NCBI GenBank assembly: GCA_026417375.1 | Contig: JAOADJ010000033.1 | Span: 1 to 64,000 of the forward strand | Reading direction: 5' to 3' | Origin: Melioribacteraceae bacterium | GTDB taxonomy: Bacteria; Bacteroidota; Ignavibacteria; Ignavibacteriales; Melioribacteraceae | DNA: 64,000 bases | Part shown: piece by piece, positions 43,721 to 52,958 of the stretch | How positions within the stretch are numbered: the stretch's first letter is position 1 | How the letters are laid out: every line of letters begins with the position of its first letter | Translations under genes and position numbers: made by a program | The notes under the pieces: generated by a model | The model's input: only the letters and a program-made list of their open reading frames with translations | The model's database searches: none | What the model was told of the DNA's origin: nothing

Positions 43721-46627
43721 ATGAAAATCTCTTTAAACAAAATATTGCTTTTAGCATTTATCATTAATGTTGCAACTTTTAGTCAGGTAAAAGTTAATAT
43801 TTCTGATGCCTTTAAAAAGACTGCCCTTTCTCATATGCAAGCCGGAAGATATGGAGAAGCAATTGACCAATTAAACAAATACATTACAGCTCTACCACAA
43901 GATCCCGAAGGATATTATTTAAGAGGACAATGCTACGAAAAACGCTCTCAATATGAAGCTGCAAGATTAGATTACAGACGTGCAATTGCTCTCCAAAGTA
44001 GCGATCAGGCAAAAAAAACTAAATATGAACGTGACCTCCAAAACATGATTAATGTTTGGTATGCTATCTTAAACAAAAAAATTGAAGGACATTTAAGAGA
44101 AATTGCAATTAATCCAAATACACCTTTCAATTATCTTGAAATTGGTAAATCATACAAACTAATGGAAGAATGGGCTAAAGCTGAAGAATGGTATGATAAA
44201 TATTTAGAAAGAGATGCAAATGCTTCCCCAGATGAAATTATTCGATACACTGAAATTCTTGCTAAAACAGGAAGCATTAATAAGGGAGAAAAGATTTTAA
44301 GAACTTATACAGAAAAATATCCACAAGACTGGCGTTTATGGAGTAGATATGGATATTTCACACTTTGGTTAAGTAAATTTCAAATTGCTAAAAAAGCTTT
44401 TGAAACTGCGTTAAGTTTTAAACCTTTCTTCAAAGAAGCACAGGATGGTTTAGACTTGGTTAATAAACAAGGTTACCTTTCTGTTAATGTTGGTCGTGAT
44501 TATGAAAAAGAATACCCTATCGATCGTTACTACAGATTAGTAAGAAGAAATCCAAACGATTTTGAATCAAGATTTAAACTTGTTGATGAATTAATTAAAG
44601 CAAAAAGAATTGAAGAAGCTTACGATCAATTAAAATTTTTGAGTGTTTCAAAAAGTGAAGATGCTCGTTATAAAGAAAAATGGAATTTTGTTACCGCTTA
44701 TCGTGATAGTGTTTATCGTGCAAGAATTGATGAAGCTAAAGCAATTTTACAAAAAAATGAATTTGATAAAGAAGCTTTAAAAACTGTTTCAAATTATTAC
44801 GAGTACTTACAAAATTATGATAGTGCAATGGTAATGCTCGATAAATATTTCGCTGAATATCCGGATGAAAAAGACAAAGAATTACGATTTCGATACGCAA
44901 AAATTTCTGCATGGAGCCGCGAGTTTGATAAAGCAATTGACATTTTAGATAATTTATTAATTGACGATCCCAATAATTTAGATTATCAACTCTTCAGAGC
45001 TCAGGTTTCGGTTTGGATAAACAGAGATTTGGATATAGCAGAAAAATTTCTTGATAATGTTTTAAAAGCCCGACCAAATGACCTTCAGGCTATTATATCA
45101 AAATCATCTTTGATTTTAATAAAACAAGATTTTGAAGGGGCACAAGCATTAGCAAATAGAGCAAAAGAAATTGACCCCAATAATGATGACGTAATTAAAT
45201 TACAATCAAATATCGATTGGCAAAAATTACGCGCCGAAGAAGAAAAACTCTATGCAATATTAGAATTAGGAAGACAACGAGTTATTGATGGTGATTGTAG
45301 TGGTGCACTTCAATTCTATGAAGAATATTTAACCAAAGCTGAACCAAATCTTTTAATACAAAAAGAATATGGTGATGTTTTATTCTGTGCAAAACAATAT
45401 CAAAAAGCTTTAGATGCATACAATCAGGTTTTAAATGCCGGAGCTAATTATCAAGCTCAGATGCAAAGAGCAAAATTATATTATTCAATGGGAGATTCAC
45501 TTTCTGCTGTAAATGAATTTAAAGATTTAGTAAAACAAGATACAACCGACTTTGAGGCAAAATTATATTTAGCTGATTCATACGCAAAAATTGCTGAGCA
45601 CGATTCTGCAAGAGCTATTTACAATGATTTACTTGAAAATTGGGAATTAGATTCAACTCAAGTTAAAATGGTGCAACTACGTAAAAGTTGGTTGCCAGTT
45701 ACCGGAATTGCAGCAATAATAGAAAGTTTTCCAAACTATTTAGGTTTTTCTCCTTCATTATCATATTATGCAGATAATCTTAGTTTTAGATTATTAACTG
45801 GTGGTGGAAGATTAGATCTTGGTATTAATAATTATCTCTCTGCCGGTGTTTCTTTTTATAGAAGTTTACTGAAAGCTAATCCGGCAAGTTTAGATCAAGA
45901 CATAATTGATACAATACCAAATTTCAGAGCCGATCAACGATTTACTACATTTAAACTTCATCTCTTTTTAAGATTATCTCGAATTATGAATATGGGATTT
46001 GGTTTTGGTAAAAGTAATTCATACACAAAACTCAACTTAGATGAACAGGATGCTTTCTTTAAAATAGAACGAAGAGATACTTTTGCTGTAACTTTACAAT
46101 ATCAAAATTCTGATGCTGCCTTAATTTTATATTCTCCATATTTGTTAAGTATTAGAAATATGGCAAGACTTTATAAAATAGAAGGATATTACAGAAATAA
46201 TTTTGGACTAAAATTAGCCGGAATGTTTCAATACATTGGTGTGGATGATAGTAACGAAGGAAATAATTTTTACTTTAGAATTGGAAAATATTTTTACAAA
46301 GATTTAGTTATTGGATACGAATATGCTTATGACAATTTTAAATGGAAATCTCCTTACTATTATTCACCAAGAAATTTTGAATCGCACAGCATTTGGCTTG
46401 ATAATGAAATTGATCGTAAAGATAATTTAAGAATTACACTTGGTGGTAAAATTGGAATTATTCCACAAAGTAGTTTAGTTATTTTAGCAGGATATTTTGA
46501 AGGAGAATATTCTCCACTTAAAAACCTTTTAATTACCGGTAGAATTGGTATTGGTAGCACATCACGTGATAACTCAAGTTATAGATATTTCTCAGGACAA
46601 CTTTCAGCTTACTGGACAATTTTCTAA
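43721..46627 (+). CDS. TPR protein with C-terminal outer-membrane beta-barrel (YaiO-like)
   Basis: A 968-residue exported protein. After a signal peptide (ILLLAFIINVATFSQ), residues ~25-650 hold many tetratricopeptide repeats, for example GRYGEAIDQLNKYITALPQD and SGALQFYEEYLTKAEPN. From ~660 to the end the sequence becomes beta-barrel-like, with alternating residues, repeated GGR/GIG turns and an aromatic C-terminus (SAYWTIF), as in YaiO-type barrels. TPR plus barrel in one chain recalls the polysaccharide export porins PgaA, BcsC and PelB. Whether it exports a polymer is inference, since no synthase gene is near. Confidence 0.83.
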   Translation: MKISLNKILLLAFIINVATFSQVKVNISDAFKKTALSHMQAGRYGEAIDQLNKYITALPQDPEGYYLRGQCYEKRSQYEAARLDYRRAIALQSSDQAKKTKYERDLQNMINVWYAILNKKIEGHLREIAINPNTPFNYLEIGKSYKLMEEWAKAEEWYDKYLERDANASPDEIIRYTEILAKTGSINKGEKILRTYTEKYPQDWRLWSRYGYFTLWLSKFQIAKKAFETALSFKPFFKEAQDGLDLVNKQGYLSVNVGRDYEKEYPIDRYYRLVRRNPNDFESRFKLVDELIKAKRIEEAYDQLKFLSVSKSEDARYKEKWNFVTAYRDSVYRARIDEAKAILQKNEFDKEALKTVSNYYEYLQNYDSAMVMLDKYFAEYPDEKDKELRFRYAKISAWSREFDKAIDILDNLLIDDPNNLDYQLFRAQVSVWINRDLDIAEKFLDNVLKARPNDLQAIISKSSLILIKQDFEGAQALANRAKEIDPNNDDVIKLQSNIDWQKLRAEEEKLYAILELGRQRVIDGDCSGALQFYEEYLTKAEPNLLIQKEYGDVLFCAKQYQKALDAYNQVLNAGANYQAQMQRAKLYYSMGDSLSAVNEFKDLVKQDTTDFEAKLYLADSYAKIAEHDSARAIYNDLLENWELDSTQVKMVQLRKSWLPVTGIAAIIESFPNYLGFSPSLSYYADNLSFRLLTGGGRLDLGINNYLSAGVSFYRSLLKANPASLDQDIIDTIPNFRADQRFTTFKLHLFLRLSRIMNMGFGFGKSNSYTKLNLDEQDAFFKIERRDTFAVTLQYQNSDAALILYSPYLLSIRNMARLYKIEGYYRNNFGLKLAGMFQYIGVDDSNEGNNFYFRIGKYFYKDLVIGYEYAYDNFKWKSPYYYSPRNFESHSIWLDNEIDRKDNLRITLGGKIGIIPQSSLVILAGYFEGEYSPLKNLLITGRIGIGSTSRDNSSYRYFSGQLSAYWTIF

Positions 46628-46642
46628 TCTTTTAATTTCCAT

Positions 46643-47452
46643 ATGAGATTTATAATTATATTTTTTTTGTTGATAACTAATTTAATTGCACAAGAAATAA
46701 AATTTTTTGGTGAACCGAAATCAGCATCAATCATAATTGGAAAAGTAGATAGTATCAAAAAAATTTTATTTAATTCTGGGAAAATTAAATTTAGTAACAA
46801 TGGTTATTTCATTTTTGGATTTGATAAAGAAGATGAAGGTGAATTTGAATTAACAATTATCAAACAAAACAATTCAACTATTAATTATAGTTATCAAATA
46901 AATAAGGAAAAATTTGAGAACCAGGAATTAAGGCTTTCAAAAAAAATGGTTTCTCCTCCTAAAAAATATTTAAAGAAAATTAAAAATGAATTTGCTCAGA
47001 TTAAAAAAGCCAGAACCAAACTATTTGAAAATAATAACACATATTATTTGAGTGGTTTTTCAATGCCAGTAAAAAATGTTAGAATTACTTCTGAATTCGG
47101 ATTAAACAGAATATTAAATGGAACTCCTAAAAATTTTCATAACGGTGTAGATTTCGGTGGATCTATAGGTGATTCTGTTTTTGCAATTGCAGATGCAAAA
47201 GTTCTTTTTGTCGGAAATAATTTTTATTACAACGGTAATTTTATTCTTTTAGATCATGGTCAGGGTTTGAACAGTGTGTATTTACATTTAAGTAAAAATT
47301 TAGTTAATAAAAATCAACAAGTTAAAAAGGGAGAATTAATTGGACTACTCGGTTCAACCGGAAGATCAACCGGTCCTCATTTGCATCTTGGTGTGCAGTG
47401 GTTTAATAAAAGAATTGATCCGATGAGTTTATTTAATTTAAAACTTGAGTAG
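46643..47452 (+). CDS. M23 family metallopeptidase (LytM-type)
   Basis: A 269-residue exported peptidase that cuts peptidoglycan peptides or similar bonds. A signal peptide (IIIFFLLITNLIAQ) is followed by a beta-rich N-terminal domain and the M23 domain from ~145. Zinc ligands are in HNGVDFGG (HxxxD) and in HLHLG (HxH), with the usual DHGQGLNSVYLHLS and KKGELIGLLGSTGRSTGP between. All ligands are present, so it should be active. It follows the TPR/barrel gene by 15 bases; its 3' end overlaps the convergent HAD gene by 15 bases. Confidence 0.9.
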   Translation: MRFIIIFFLLITNLIAQEIKFFGEPKSASIIIGKVDSIKKILFNSGKIKFSNNGYFIFGFDKEDEGEFELTIIKQNNSTINYSYQINKEKFENQELRLSKKMVSPPKKYLKKIKNEFAQIKKARTKLFENNNTYYLSGFSMPVKNVRITSEFGLNRILNGTPKNFHNGVDFGGSIGDSVFAIADAKVLFVGNNFYYNGNFILLDHGQGLNSVYLHLSKNLVNKNQQVKKGELIGLLGSTGRSTGPHLHLGVQWFNKRIDPMSLFNLKLE

Positions 47453-48079
47453 TTCATTAATATTATCAATTACTTTGCAACCCGTTTTCTCTAATCTTTC
47501 TCTATTTTGATGACCACTTGTAAGTAAAATACAATCAGCACCAATTTCATTTGCTACTTCATAATCGTGAAGCGTATCTCCTATCATTAATGTTTCACCT
47601 TTTCCATTTCCTAATTTTTTAATAAGCATTTGTCCCAAATGTAATTTTCCGGCTGCATAAATATTATCTAACCCAACTATATGTGTAAAATATTTTGTTA
47701 GTCCAAAATGATTTGCCATTTCTTCTAATGTATGCTGGCTATACGCAGATAAAATTGATTGCCCAATACCAAATTGATTAATTTTTTTTAATACATCAAT
47801 TACTCCATCATAAATTGAGCATTCAAATTTTCTTTTTTCATATTCATCCATCCATAATTTTCCAACAACTTCAAATGGTTCTTCTTCAAAATTAAATCCT
47901 AAATCCGCATAATAATTTTTAACAGGAATAGTAAAAACTTTCTTATAATCATCAATATAAAGAGTTTTTAAGTTTCTTTCTTTCAACAGCCAGTTTATTA
48001 ATTCAACACAAAGAGCAACATCATTTAAGATTGTTCCATTCCAATCCCAGATTATATGTTTATATTTTTTAAGTTCCAT
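47438..48079 (-). CDS. HAD family hydrolase (phosphoglycolate phosphatase-like)
   Basis: A 213-residue haloacid dehalogenase superfamily phosphatase. Motif I is IIWDWNGTIL, with Trp where many relatives have Phe; motif II is LSAYSQHTLEE, and motif III/IV is MIGDTLHDYEVANEIGAD. A helical cap lies between, and the length matches Gph-type phosphatases. Substrate is likely a small phosphate such as phosphoglycolate, but not certain. The 3' end overlaps the convergent M23 gene. It is divergent from the amidase gene. Confidence 0.85.
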   Translation of the reverse strand: MELKKYKHIIWDWNGTILNDVALCVELINWLLKERNLKTLYIDDYKKVFTIPVKNYYADLGFNFEEEPFEVVGKLWMDEYEKRKFECSIYDGVIDVLKKINQFGIGQSILSAYSQHTLEEMANHFGLTKYFTHIVGLDNIYAAGKLHLGQMLIKKLGNGKGETLMIGDTLHDYEVANEIGADCILLTSGHQNRERLEKTGCKVIDNINELLKF

Positions 48080-48168
48080 TTAAGCATCTATAAATTTTTG
48101 ATTCGCAAAAATATGATTTTTCTTTTTATTAACGTTTATTAATTTTAATTACCAAAAGGAGAAAAAAT

Positions 48169-49806
48169 ATGAGAGCAAAATTGTTGTTGCTGATTTTAAC
48201 TGCATTCACTTTTTCATTTATTCTTTTTACTTCAAAAATTGTAAAAGATGATATTAGCGGTGCGGAAAAAATTATTGGATTATCTTTTACAGATTCTGAA
48301 AAAGATTCGATGCTGGATAATTTAAATAGACAATTAACTAATTATGAAAATATCAGAAAAGTAGAATTGAAGAATAATATACCACCAGCTATAATGTTTA
48401 ATCCAGTTCCAATTGGTTTCAATATAAATAATAAACAAAGAGAAGTGAAATTCAGTGATTATTCAAATACAAAAATGCCAAAGGATAAAAATGAACTTGC
48501 TTTTTATTCGGTTGGGGAATTAGCTCATTTAATAAAGACAAAAAAAATCAGTTCAGTAGAATTAACGAAATTCTTTATAGAAAGATTAAAAAATTATGGA
48601 CCTAAACTAAAATCAGTAATAACTATCACAGAAGAACGTGCATTAGCAGAAGCACAAAAAGCTGATGCAGAAATTTCAAAAGGAATTTACAAAGGACTTT
48701 TACATGGAATTCCTTACGGTGTTAAAGATTTACTATCAACAAAAAAATATAAAACAACATGGGGTTCAGTTCCTTACAAAGATCAAGTTATAGATGAAGA
48801 TGCAACAGTAATAAAAAAATTAGAAAAAGCTGGCGCAGTACTTTGTGCAAAGTTAACTATGGGTGAATTAGCATGGGGTGATGTTTGGTTTGGTGGAATG
48901 ACAAGAAATCCATGGGATACAACAAAAGGTTCAAGTGGATCTTCTGCTGGTTCTGCTTCTTCTGTTTCTGCTGGTTTATTACCATATGCTATTGGAACAG
49001 AAACCTGGGGATCAATAGTTTCTCCATCAACTGTTTGTGGTGTAACTGGTTTACGTCCAACTTATGGAAGAGTTAGTCGTTATGGAGCTATGGCTTTAAG
49101 TTGGTCGATGGATAAAATCGGTCCTATTTGTAGAACTGCAGAAGACTTAGCAATTGTTTTTAATGCAATTTATGGAGAAGATGAAAATGATTTATCTTTA
49201 ATTAAAGCTTCTTTTAATTATTCACCAAGAATTAACTTGAAGAAACTAAAAATTGGTTATTTAAAAAATGATTTTGATAGGAAATATCCCTTTCATGAAA
49301 ATGATTCAATAGCATTAGCAAAACTAAAAGAACTTGGTGCTGAATTAATTCCAATAGAATTACCAAACATCTCAACAGAAGATTTGTCATTTATTTTATC
49401 TGCGGAAGCTGGAGCAGCTTTTGATGAATTAACAAGAAGCAACAAAGATGATTTGTTAGTCAGACAAATAAAAAACGCCTGGCCAAATGTATTTCGTTCA
49501 TCAAGATTTATCCCGGCAGTAGAATATATAAACGCAAACAGAGTTAGATTTTTATTAATTCAAGAGATGAAGAAATTATTTGATAAAATTGATTTATATG
49601 TTTCGCCATCCTGGGTTGGTAATAATTTATTATTAACAAACTTAACAGGTCATCCAAGTGTAGTTGTACCAAATGGATTTTCGAAAAATGGAACTCCAAC
49701 AAGTTTTACTTTTATTGGAAATTTATTTGATGAAGAAAAAATTATTGCAGTTGCAAAAATTTATCAGGATGCAACAAATCATCATAAATTACATCCAAAA
49801 TTGTAA
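48169..49806 (+). CDS. Exported amidase (amidase signature family)
   Basis: A 545-residue Ser-Ser-Lys hydrolase. An N-terminal hydrophobic segment (LLLLILTAFTFSFILFTS) indicates export or anchoring. After ~90 unassigned residues comes the amidase domain: the lysine is in YGVKDLLST, the glycine/serine stretch in KGSSGSSAGSASS gives the cis-serine, and the nucleophile serine lies in GTETWGSIVSPST (most relatives read TGGS). It may hydrolyse amides, aryl esters or peptides in the periplasm. A good GGAG lies before the ATG. It is not a GatA gene, given the export signal and absence of gatB/C. Confidence 0.87.
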   Translation: MRAKLLLLILTAFTFSFILFTSKIVKDDISGAEKIIGLSFTDSEKDSMLDNLNRQLTNYENIRKVELKNNIPPAIMFNPVPIGFNINNKQREVKFSDYSNTKMPKDKNELAFYSVGELAHLIKTKKISSVELTKFFIERLKNYGPKLKSVITITEERALAEAQKADAEISKGIYKGLLHGIPYGVKDLLSTKKYKTTWGSVPYKDQVIDEDATVIKKLEKAGAVLCAKLTMGELAWGDVWFGGMTRNPWDTTKGSSGSSAGSASSVSAGLLPYAIGTETWGSIVSPSTVCGVTGLRPTYGRVSRYGAMALSWSMDKIGPICRTAEDLAIVFNAIYGEDENDLSLIKASFNYSPRINLKKLKIGYLKNDFDRKYPFHENDSIALAKLKELGAELIPIELPNISTEDLSFILSAEAGAAFDELTRSNKDDLLVRQIKNAWPNVFRSSRFIPAVEYINANRVRFLLIQEMKKLFDKIDLYVSPSWVGNNLLLTNLTGHPSVVVPNGFSKNGTPTSFTFIGNLFDEEKIIAVAKIYQDATNHHKLHPKL

Positions 49807-49807
49807 A

Positions 49808-49834
49808 TATAGAGCTTGATAATTCAAGCTCTAT
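49808..49834 (+). terminator. Hairpin after the amidase gene
   Basis: TATAGAGCTTGA pairs with TCAAGCTCTATA (12 bp) around a three-base loop. It begins 1 base after the amidase stop codon and is followed by an AT-rich stretch with TTT and TTTT. A probable intrinsic terminator. Confidence 0.6.
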
Positions 49835-49894
49835 AATTTAGTTTTCAACTGTAAATTCTTTTCCTCCTTATTAAAAAAATTAAAGGAGGTTCAA

Positions 49895-50611
49895 ATGAAA
49901 AACCTAACTTCTTACGAAAAAGCATTAAGTTATATCAAACAAAATTCTCTTCAGGATCAAATTAGAATTAAAAGAAAAGAAAATCCGGGACCTGTTTTAA
50001 CAATTTCAAGAGAAACTGGAATTGGTGCTGCAATTATTTGTGAAATGTTAGTAAATATTTTTAATCAAAATGCTATCGATTATTATAATGACTGGACCTA
50101 TTTTGACAAAGAATTAATCAATAAAGTTATTGAAGATCATCAGTTACCTGAACATTTTAAAAAATATTTAATTGATGAATCACCAGCTAAAATTGATTCC
50201 TGGTTTGGTGAAATTTTAGGTATTACTCCTTCAAAACTTACTTTACTTAACAAAACAAAAAAAACAATTTATCATTTAGCTGAATTTGGAAATGTAATTT
50301 TAGTTGGAAGAGGTGCAAATATTATTTTGGCAAATCATTCAAAATCATTTCATATCAGATTAGTTGCCTCGTTAAATTACAGAATTGAAAACGCAATGAA
50401 GCTTTATCATTTATCAAAAAAAGAAGCAACCGATTTTATTATGAATGAAGATGAAGCAAGAAGAAATTACATTCTAAAATATTTTCATAAAGATATTAAT
50501 GATAATCTTTTATATCATGTTACAATAAATGCAGAATATTTTGAACCGGATGAAGTTGCCAAAATGATTAGTAATTGTATAATGAGAAAGTTTCCACAAT
50601 TTTTCAAATAA
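49895..50611 (+). CDS. Cytidylate kinase-like family protein
   Basis: A 238-residue P-loop protein of the cytidylate-kinase-like family (recognisable by TISRETGIGAAIICEML near residue 36, YYNDWTYFDKELINKV, and VILVGRGANIIL). Canonical members read SRxxGSGGRE; here the loop is SRETGIGAAI, so nucleotide binding may be altered. The C-terminal part has the NEDEARRNYILKYF stretch typical of the family. Biological substrate is not established for this family. A near-perfect AAAGGAGG stands before the ATG. The stop codon abuts the convergent lysA stop with no intervening base. Confidence 0.8.
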   Translation: MKNLTSYEKALSYIKQNSLQDQIRIKRKENPGPVLTISRETGIGAAIICEMLVNIFNQNAIDYYNDWTYFDKELINKVIEDHQLPEHFKKYLIDESPAKIDSWFGEILGITPSKLTLLNKTKKTIYHLAEFGNVILVGRGANIILANHSKSFHIRLVASLNYRIENAMKLYHLSKKEATDFIMNEDEARRNYILKYFHKDINDNLLYHVTINAEYFEPDEVAKMISNCIMRKFPQFFK

Positions 50612-51841
50612 TTAATAAAGTTCTTCAATGTTTGATAAATCAATTATTTGTTGAGCTAATTTGTTATTACTTATTTTTTCGGTAACAACATATTCTTTGT
50701 TTTGATAAACTAATAATTCAGTGGGAAGAGATCTGAGATTATAAATACTTCCCATAGAGTAACAATAAGCTCCTGCGGTTTTAATTAAAAGTAAATCTCC
50801 TTCTCTAATTTCGGGTAATTCTCGTTGCTCAGCAAAACAATCTCCACTTTCGCATATATTTCCACAAACATCATATATTTTAGTTTTTCCATTTGGGTTT
50901 GATAAATTTTCAATATGATGATAAGAGCCATAAAGTAGAGGACGGATTAAATGATTAAATCCTGAATTTGTCCCAACAATTAATCTTCCTCTGTTATTTT
51001 TAATAGTGTTTACTTCGATTAATAAATAACCAGCTTCAGCAACTATGAATTTTCCCGGTTCAAAATAAATGAATAGATCTTTGCCATAATTTCGACAAAA
51101 GTTTTTATACAATTCACCAACTTTTTCACCAAAATATTTCCAATCTGTTTCTTTTGCTAAAGGAGAATAGTTAACTTTTAGACCTCCGCCGAAATCAATG
51201 AATTCTAAATCTGGAAAATTTTCTTTGGTTGCTATCAAAAGTAAGTTGTTCATACTTTCAAATACCTGCTCTGTAGTTCCTATGCCACTTCCAGTATGTT
51301 CGTGTAAACCAATTACTTTTAAATTATACTTTTTAGAAATATCAAGAACTTTATCAACATCAGACATTAAAATTCCGAATTTTGTAATTGAACCAGCTGT
51401 TTGAACATATTTATTTTCACCCGCATAAACATCAGGATTAAACCGAATACAAACATTACTTCCGGGATAAAATTTACCATATTTTTCTAGGCTACTAATT
51501 GCACCAATATTAAACAGAACACCTGTTGCCTGTACTTCATGCATTTCATCATCAGTTATGTTATTTGATGTAAAAAGTATTTTTTCTTTTTCATATCCAA
51601 GTTTTAAGGCAAGTAATACTTCTGCCGGAGAAACTGTATCGAGGTAAGCTTTATTTTTTTGTAATAGTTTCAGAATTCCAACATTGTAATTTGCTTTCAT
51701 TGCATAAAGTATTTTCAGCTTTGGATACTTAATTAATTCATAAAGTTGATTATATTTTTTTAAAATTAAATCGCCATCATAAACATAAAGTGGTGTACCA
51801 TACTTTTTTGCATAATCAATAAACTTTGAATTTTCTATCAT
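50612..51841 (-). CDS. lysA: Diaminopimelate decarboxylase
   Basis: A 409-residue fold-type III PLP decarboxylase that converts meso-diaminopimelate to L-lysine. The PLP lysine is K49 in YAMKANYN. Also present are the HEHTGSGIG loop, the glycine-rich FGGGLKVNYSP, and the C-terminal CGNICESGDCF with GAYCYSMGSIYN. Length is as expected for LysA. It is the last gene of a tightly packed minus-strand operon, with a single base between it and the oxoamine synthase gene. The unusual company leaves open a decarboxylase of another amino acid, but the motifs favour LysA. Confidence 0.87.
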   Translation of the reverse strand: MIENSKFIDYAKKYGTPLYVYDGDLILKKYNQLYELIKYPKLKILYAMKANYNVGILKLLQKNKAYLDTVSPAEVLLALKLGYEKEKILFTSNNITDDEMHEVQATGVLFNIGAISSLEKYGKFYPGSNVCIRFNPDVYAGENKYVQTAGSITKFGILMSDVDKVLDISKKYNLKVIGLHEHTGSGIGTTEQVFESMNNLLLIATKENFPDLEFIDFGGGLKVNYSPLAKETDWKYFGEKVGELYKNFCRNYGKDLFIYFEPGKFIVAEAGYLLIEVNTIKNNRGRLIVGTNSGFNHLIRPLLYGSYHHIENLSNPNGKTKIYDVCGNICESGDCFAEQRELPEIREGDLLLIKTAGAYCYSMGSIYNLRSLPTELLVYQNKEYVVTEKISNNKLAQQIIDLSNIEELY

Positions 51842-51842
51842 A

Positions 51843-52958
51843 TTAAATAATCTTTTTTAATGTATAAATGAGATAATCAATTTGTTCTTTTGTGTGAGTA
51901 GAGAAAACAACTATTCTTAAAACACCATTTTCACCAGCGCCAATGTAATTTGAACTTTGAAGAATAATTTTATTCTCAATCAGATAATCCTGAATTTTCG
52001 TTAATTCTTTTTTGGATTTCATATTCCACGCAACAATCGGAACGTGATTAATTTTAACTTCAATTCCTAATTCTGAAATTTTTGATTTAAGATATTTTGC
52101 ATTTTCCCATAATTTATTTTTCAATTCAGGATTATTCATAAATATTTGTAATCCTTTTAAAGAGGCTGAAATAGCCGGAATTGGAACTGGTGTAGCACCA
52201 TTTACAATTGAACTGTTTTTAATTTCATTAGAAATATTATTATTAATTGGAATAATTCCACCATAACCACCAAATGCTTTGGAAAAGGTTCCGCTAAAAA
52301 AAATATTCTGATTATCAATTTTAAAATGTTCTAAAGTTCCTTTTCCTTTTTCACCGAGAATTCCAATTCCATGAGAATCATCTAAATAAACAATTGCATT
52401 ATATTTTTTTGCAATATCATGATATTTATCTATTGGTGCTATATTTCCATAAATTGGAAAAATTCCATCTGTAATAATTAATGGTTTTAATTTTTGAGAA
52501 TCAGAATATTCAACTATTTTTTCTTCAAGATCATTATAATCAAGATGATTAAACTTGATAACTTTATTTGAAGATATTTTTGAAGCTAATTGACCTGAAT
52601 AGTGAGAATGTTCGTCAATAAAAATAACATCAAAACTATTTTTCTCATTCAAATAATAAATTAACGTTGAAGCAGACAAAAATCCGCTTGATAAATAAAC
52701 AGAATCCTGAACTTCAAAAAAATCAGATGCTTCTTTTTCTAAGTCAATAATTAATTGATGATTTCCAAATGAACTTCTGGAAGATGAAGTTGAAAGTCCA
52801 AATTTTTTAAGAGAATTAATTGCACTATTAATTACTTCATCATTTCTATGAAGTTCATAATAACTGGTTCCACCAAAATAAATGTATTCATTTCCATCTA
52901 TTATGGTTGTTGATGAACGTGAATTATTTAAAATAAATTTTTCTAGTATTGTATTCAT
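51843..52958 (-). CDS. Alpha-oxoamine synthase (BioF/Kbl-like PLP enzyme)
   Basis: A 371-residue fold-type I PLP enzyme. The PLP lysine is in SGTFSKAFGGYGG, the aspartate in YLDDSHGIGILGEKGKG and the substrate loop in STSSSRSSFGNHQ. The family includes 8-amino-7-oxononanoate synthase and 2-amino-3-ketobutyrate CoA ligase, which condense an amino acid with an acyl-CoA. No other biotin gene is present, so the specific reaction is open. It starts directly after the dehydrogenase stop and ends one base before lysA. Confidence 0.85.
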   Translation of the reverse strand: MNTILEKFILNNSRSSTTIIDGNEYIYFGGTSYYELHRNDEVINSAINSLKKFGLSTSSSRSSFGNHQLIIDLEKEASDFFEVQDSVYLSSGFLSASTLIYYLNEKNSFDVIFIDEHSHYSGQLASKISSNKVIKFNHLDYNDLEEKIVEYSDSQKLKPLIITDGIFPIYGNIAPIDKYHDIAKKYNAIVYLDDSHGIGILGEKGKGTLEHFKIDNQNIFFSGTFSKAFGGYGGIIPINNNISNEIKNSSIVNGATPVPIPAISASLKGLQIFMNNPELKNKLWENAKYLKSKISELGIEVKINHVPIVAWNMKSKKELTKIQDYLIENKIILQSSNYIGAGENGVLRIVVFSTHTKEQIDYLIYTLKKII

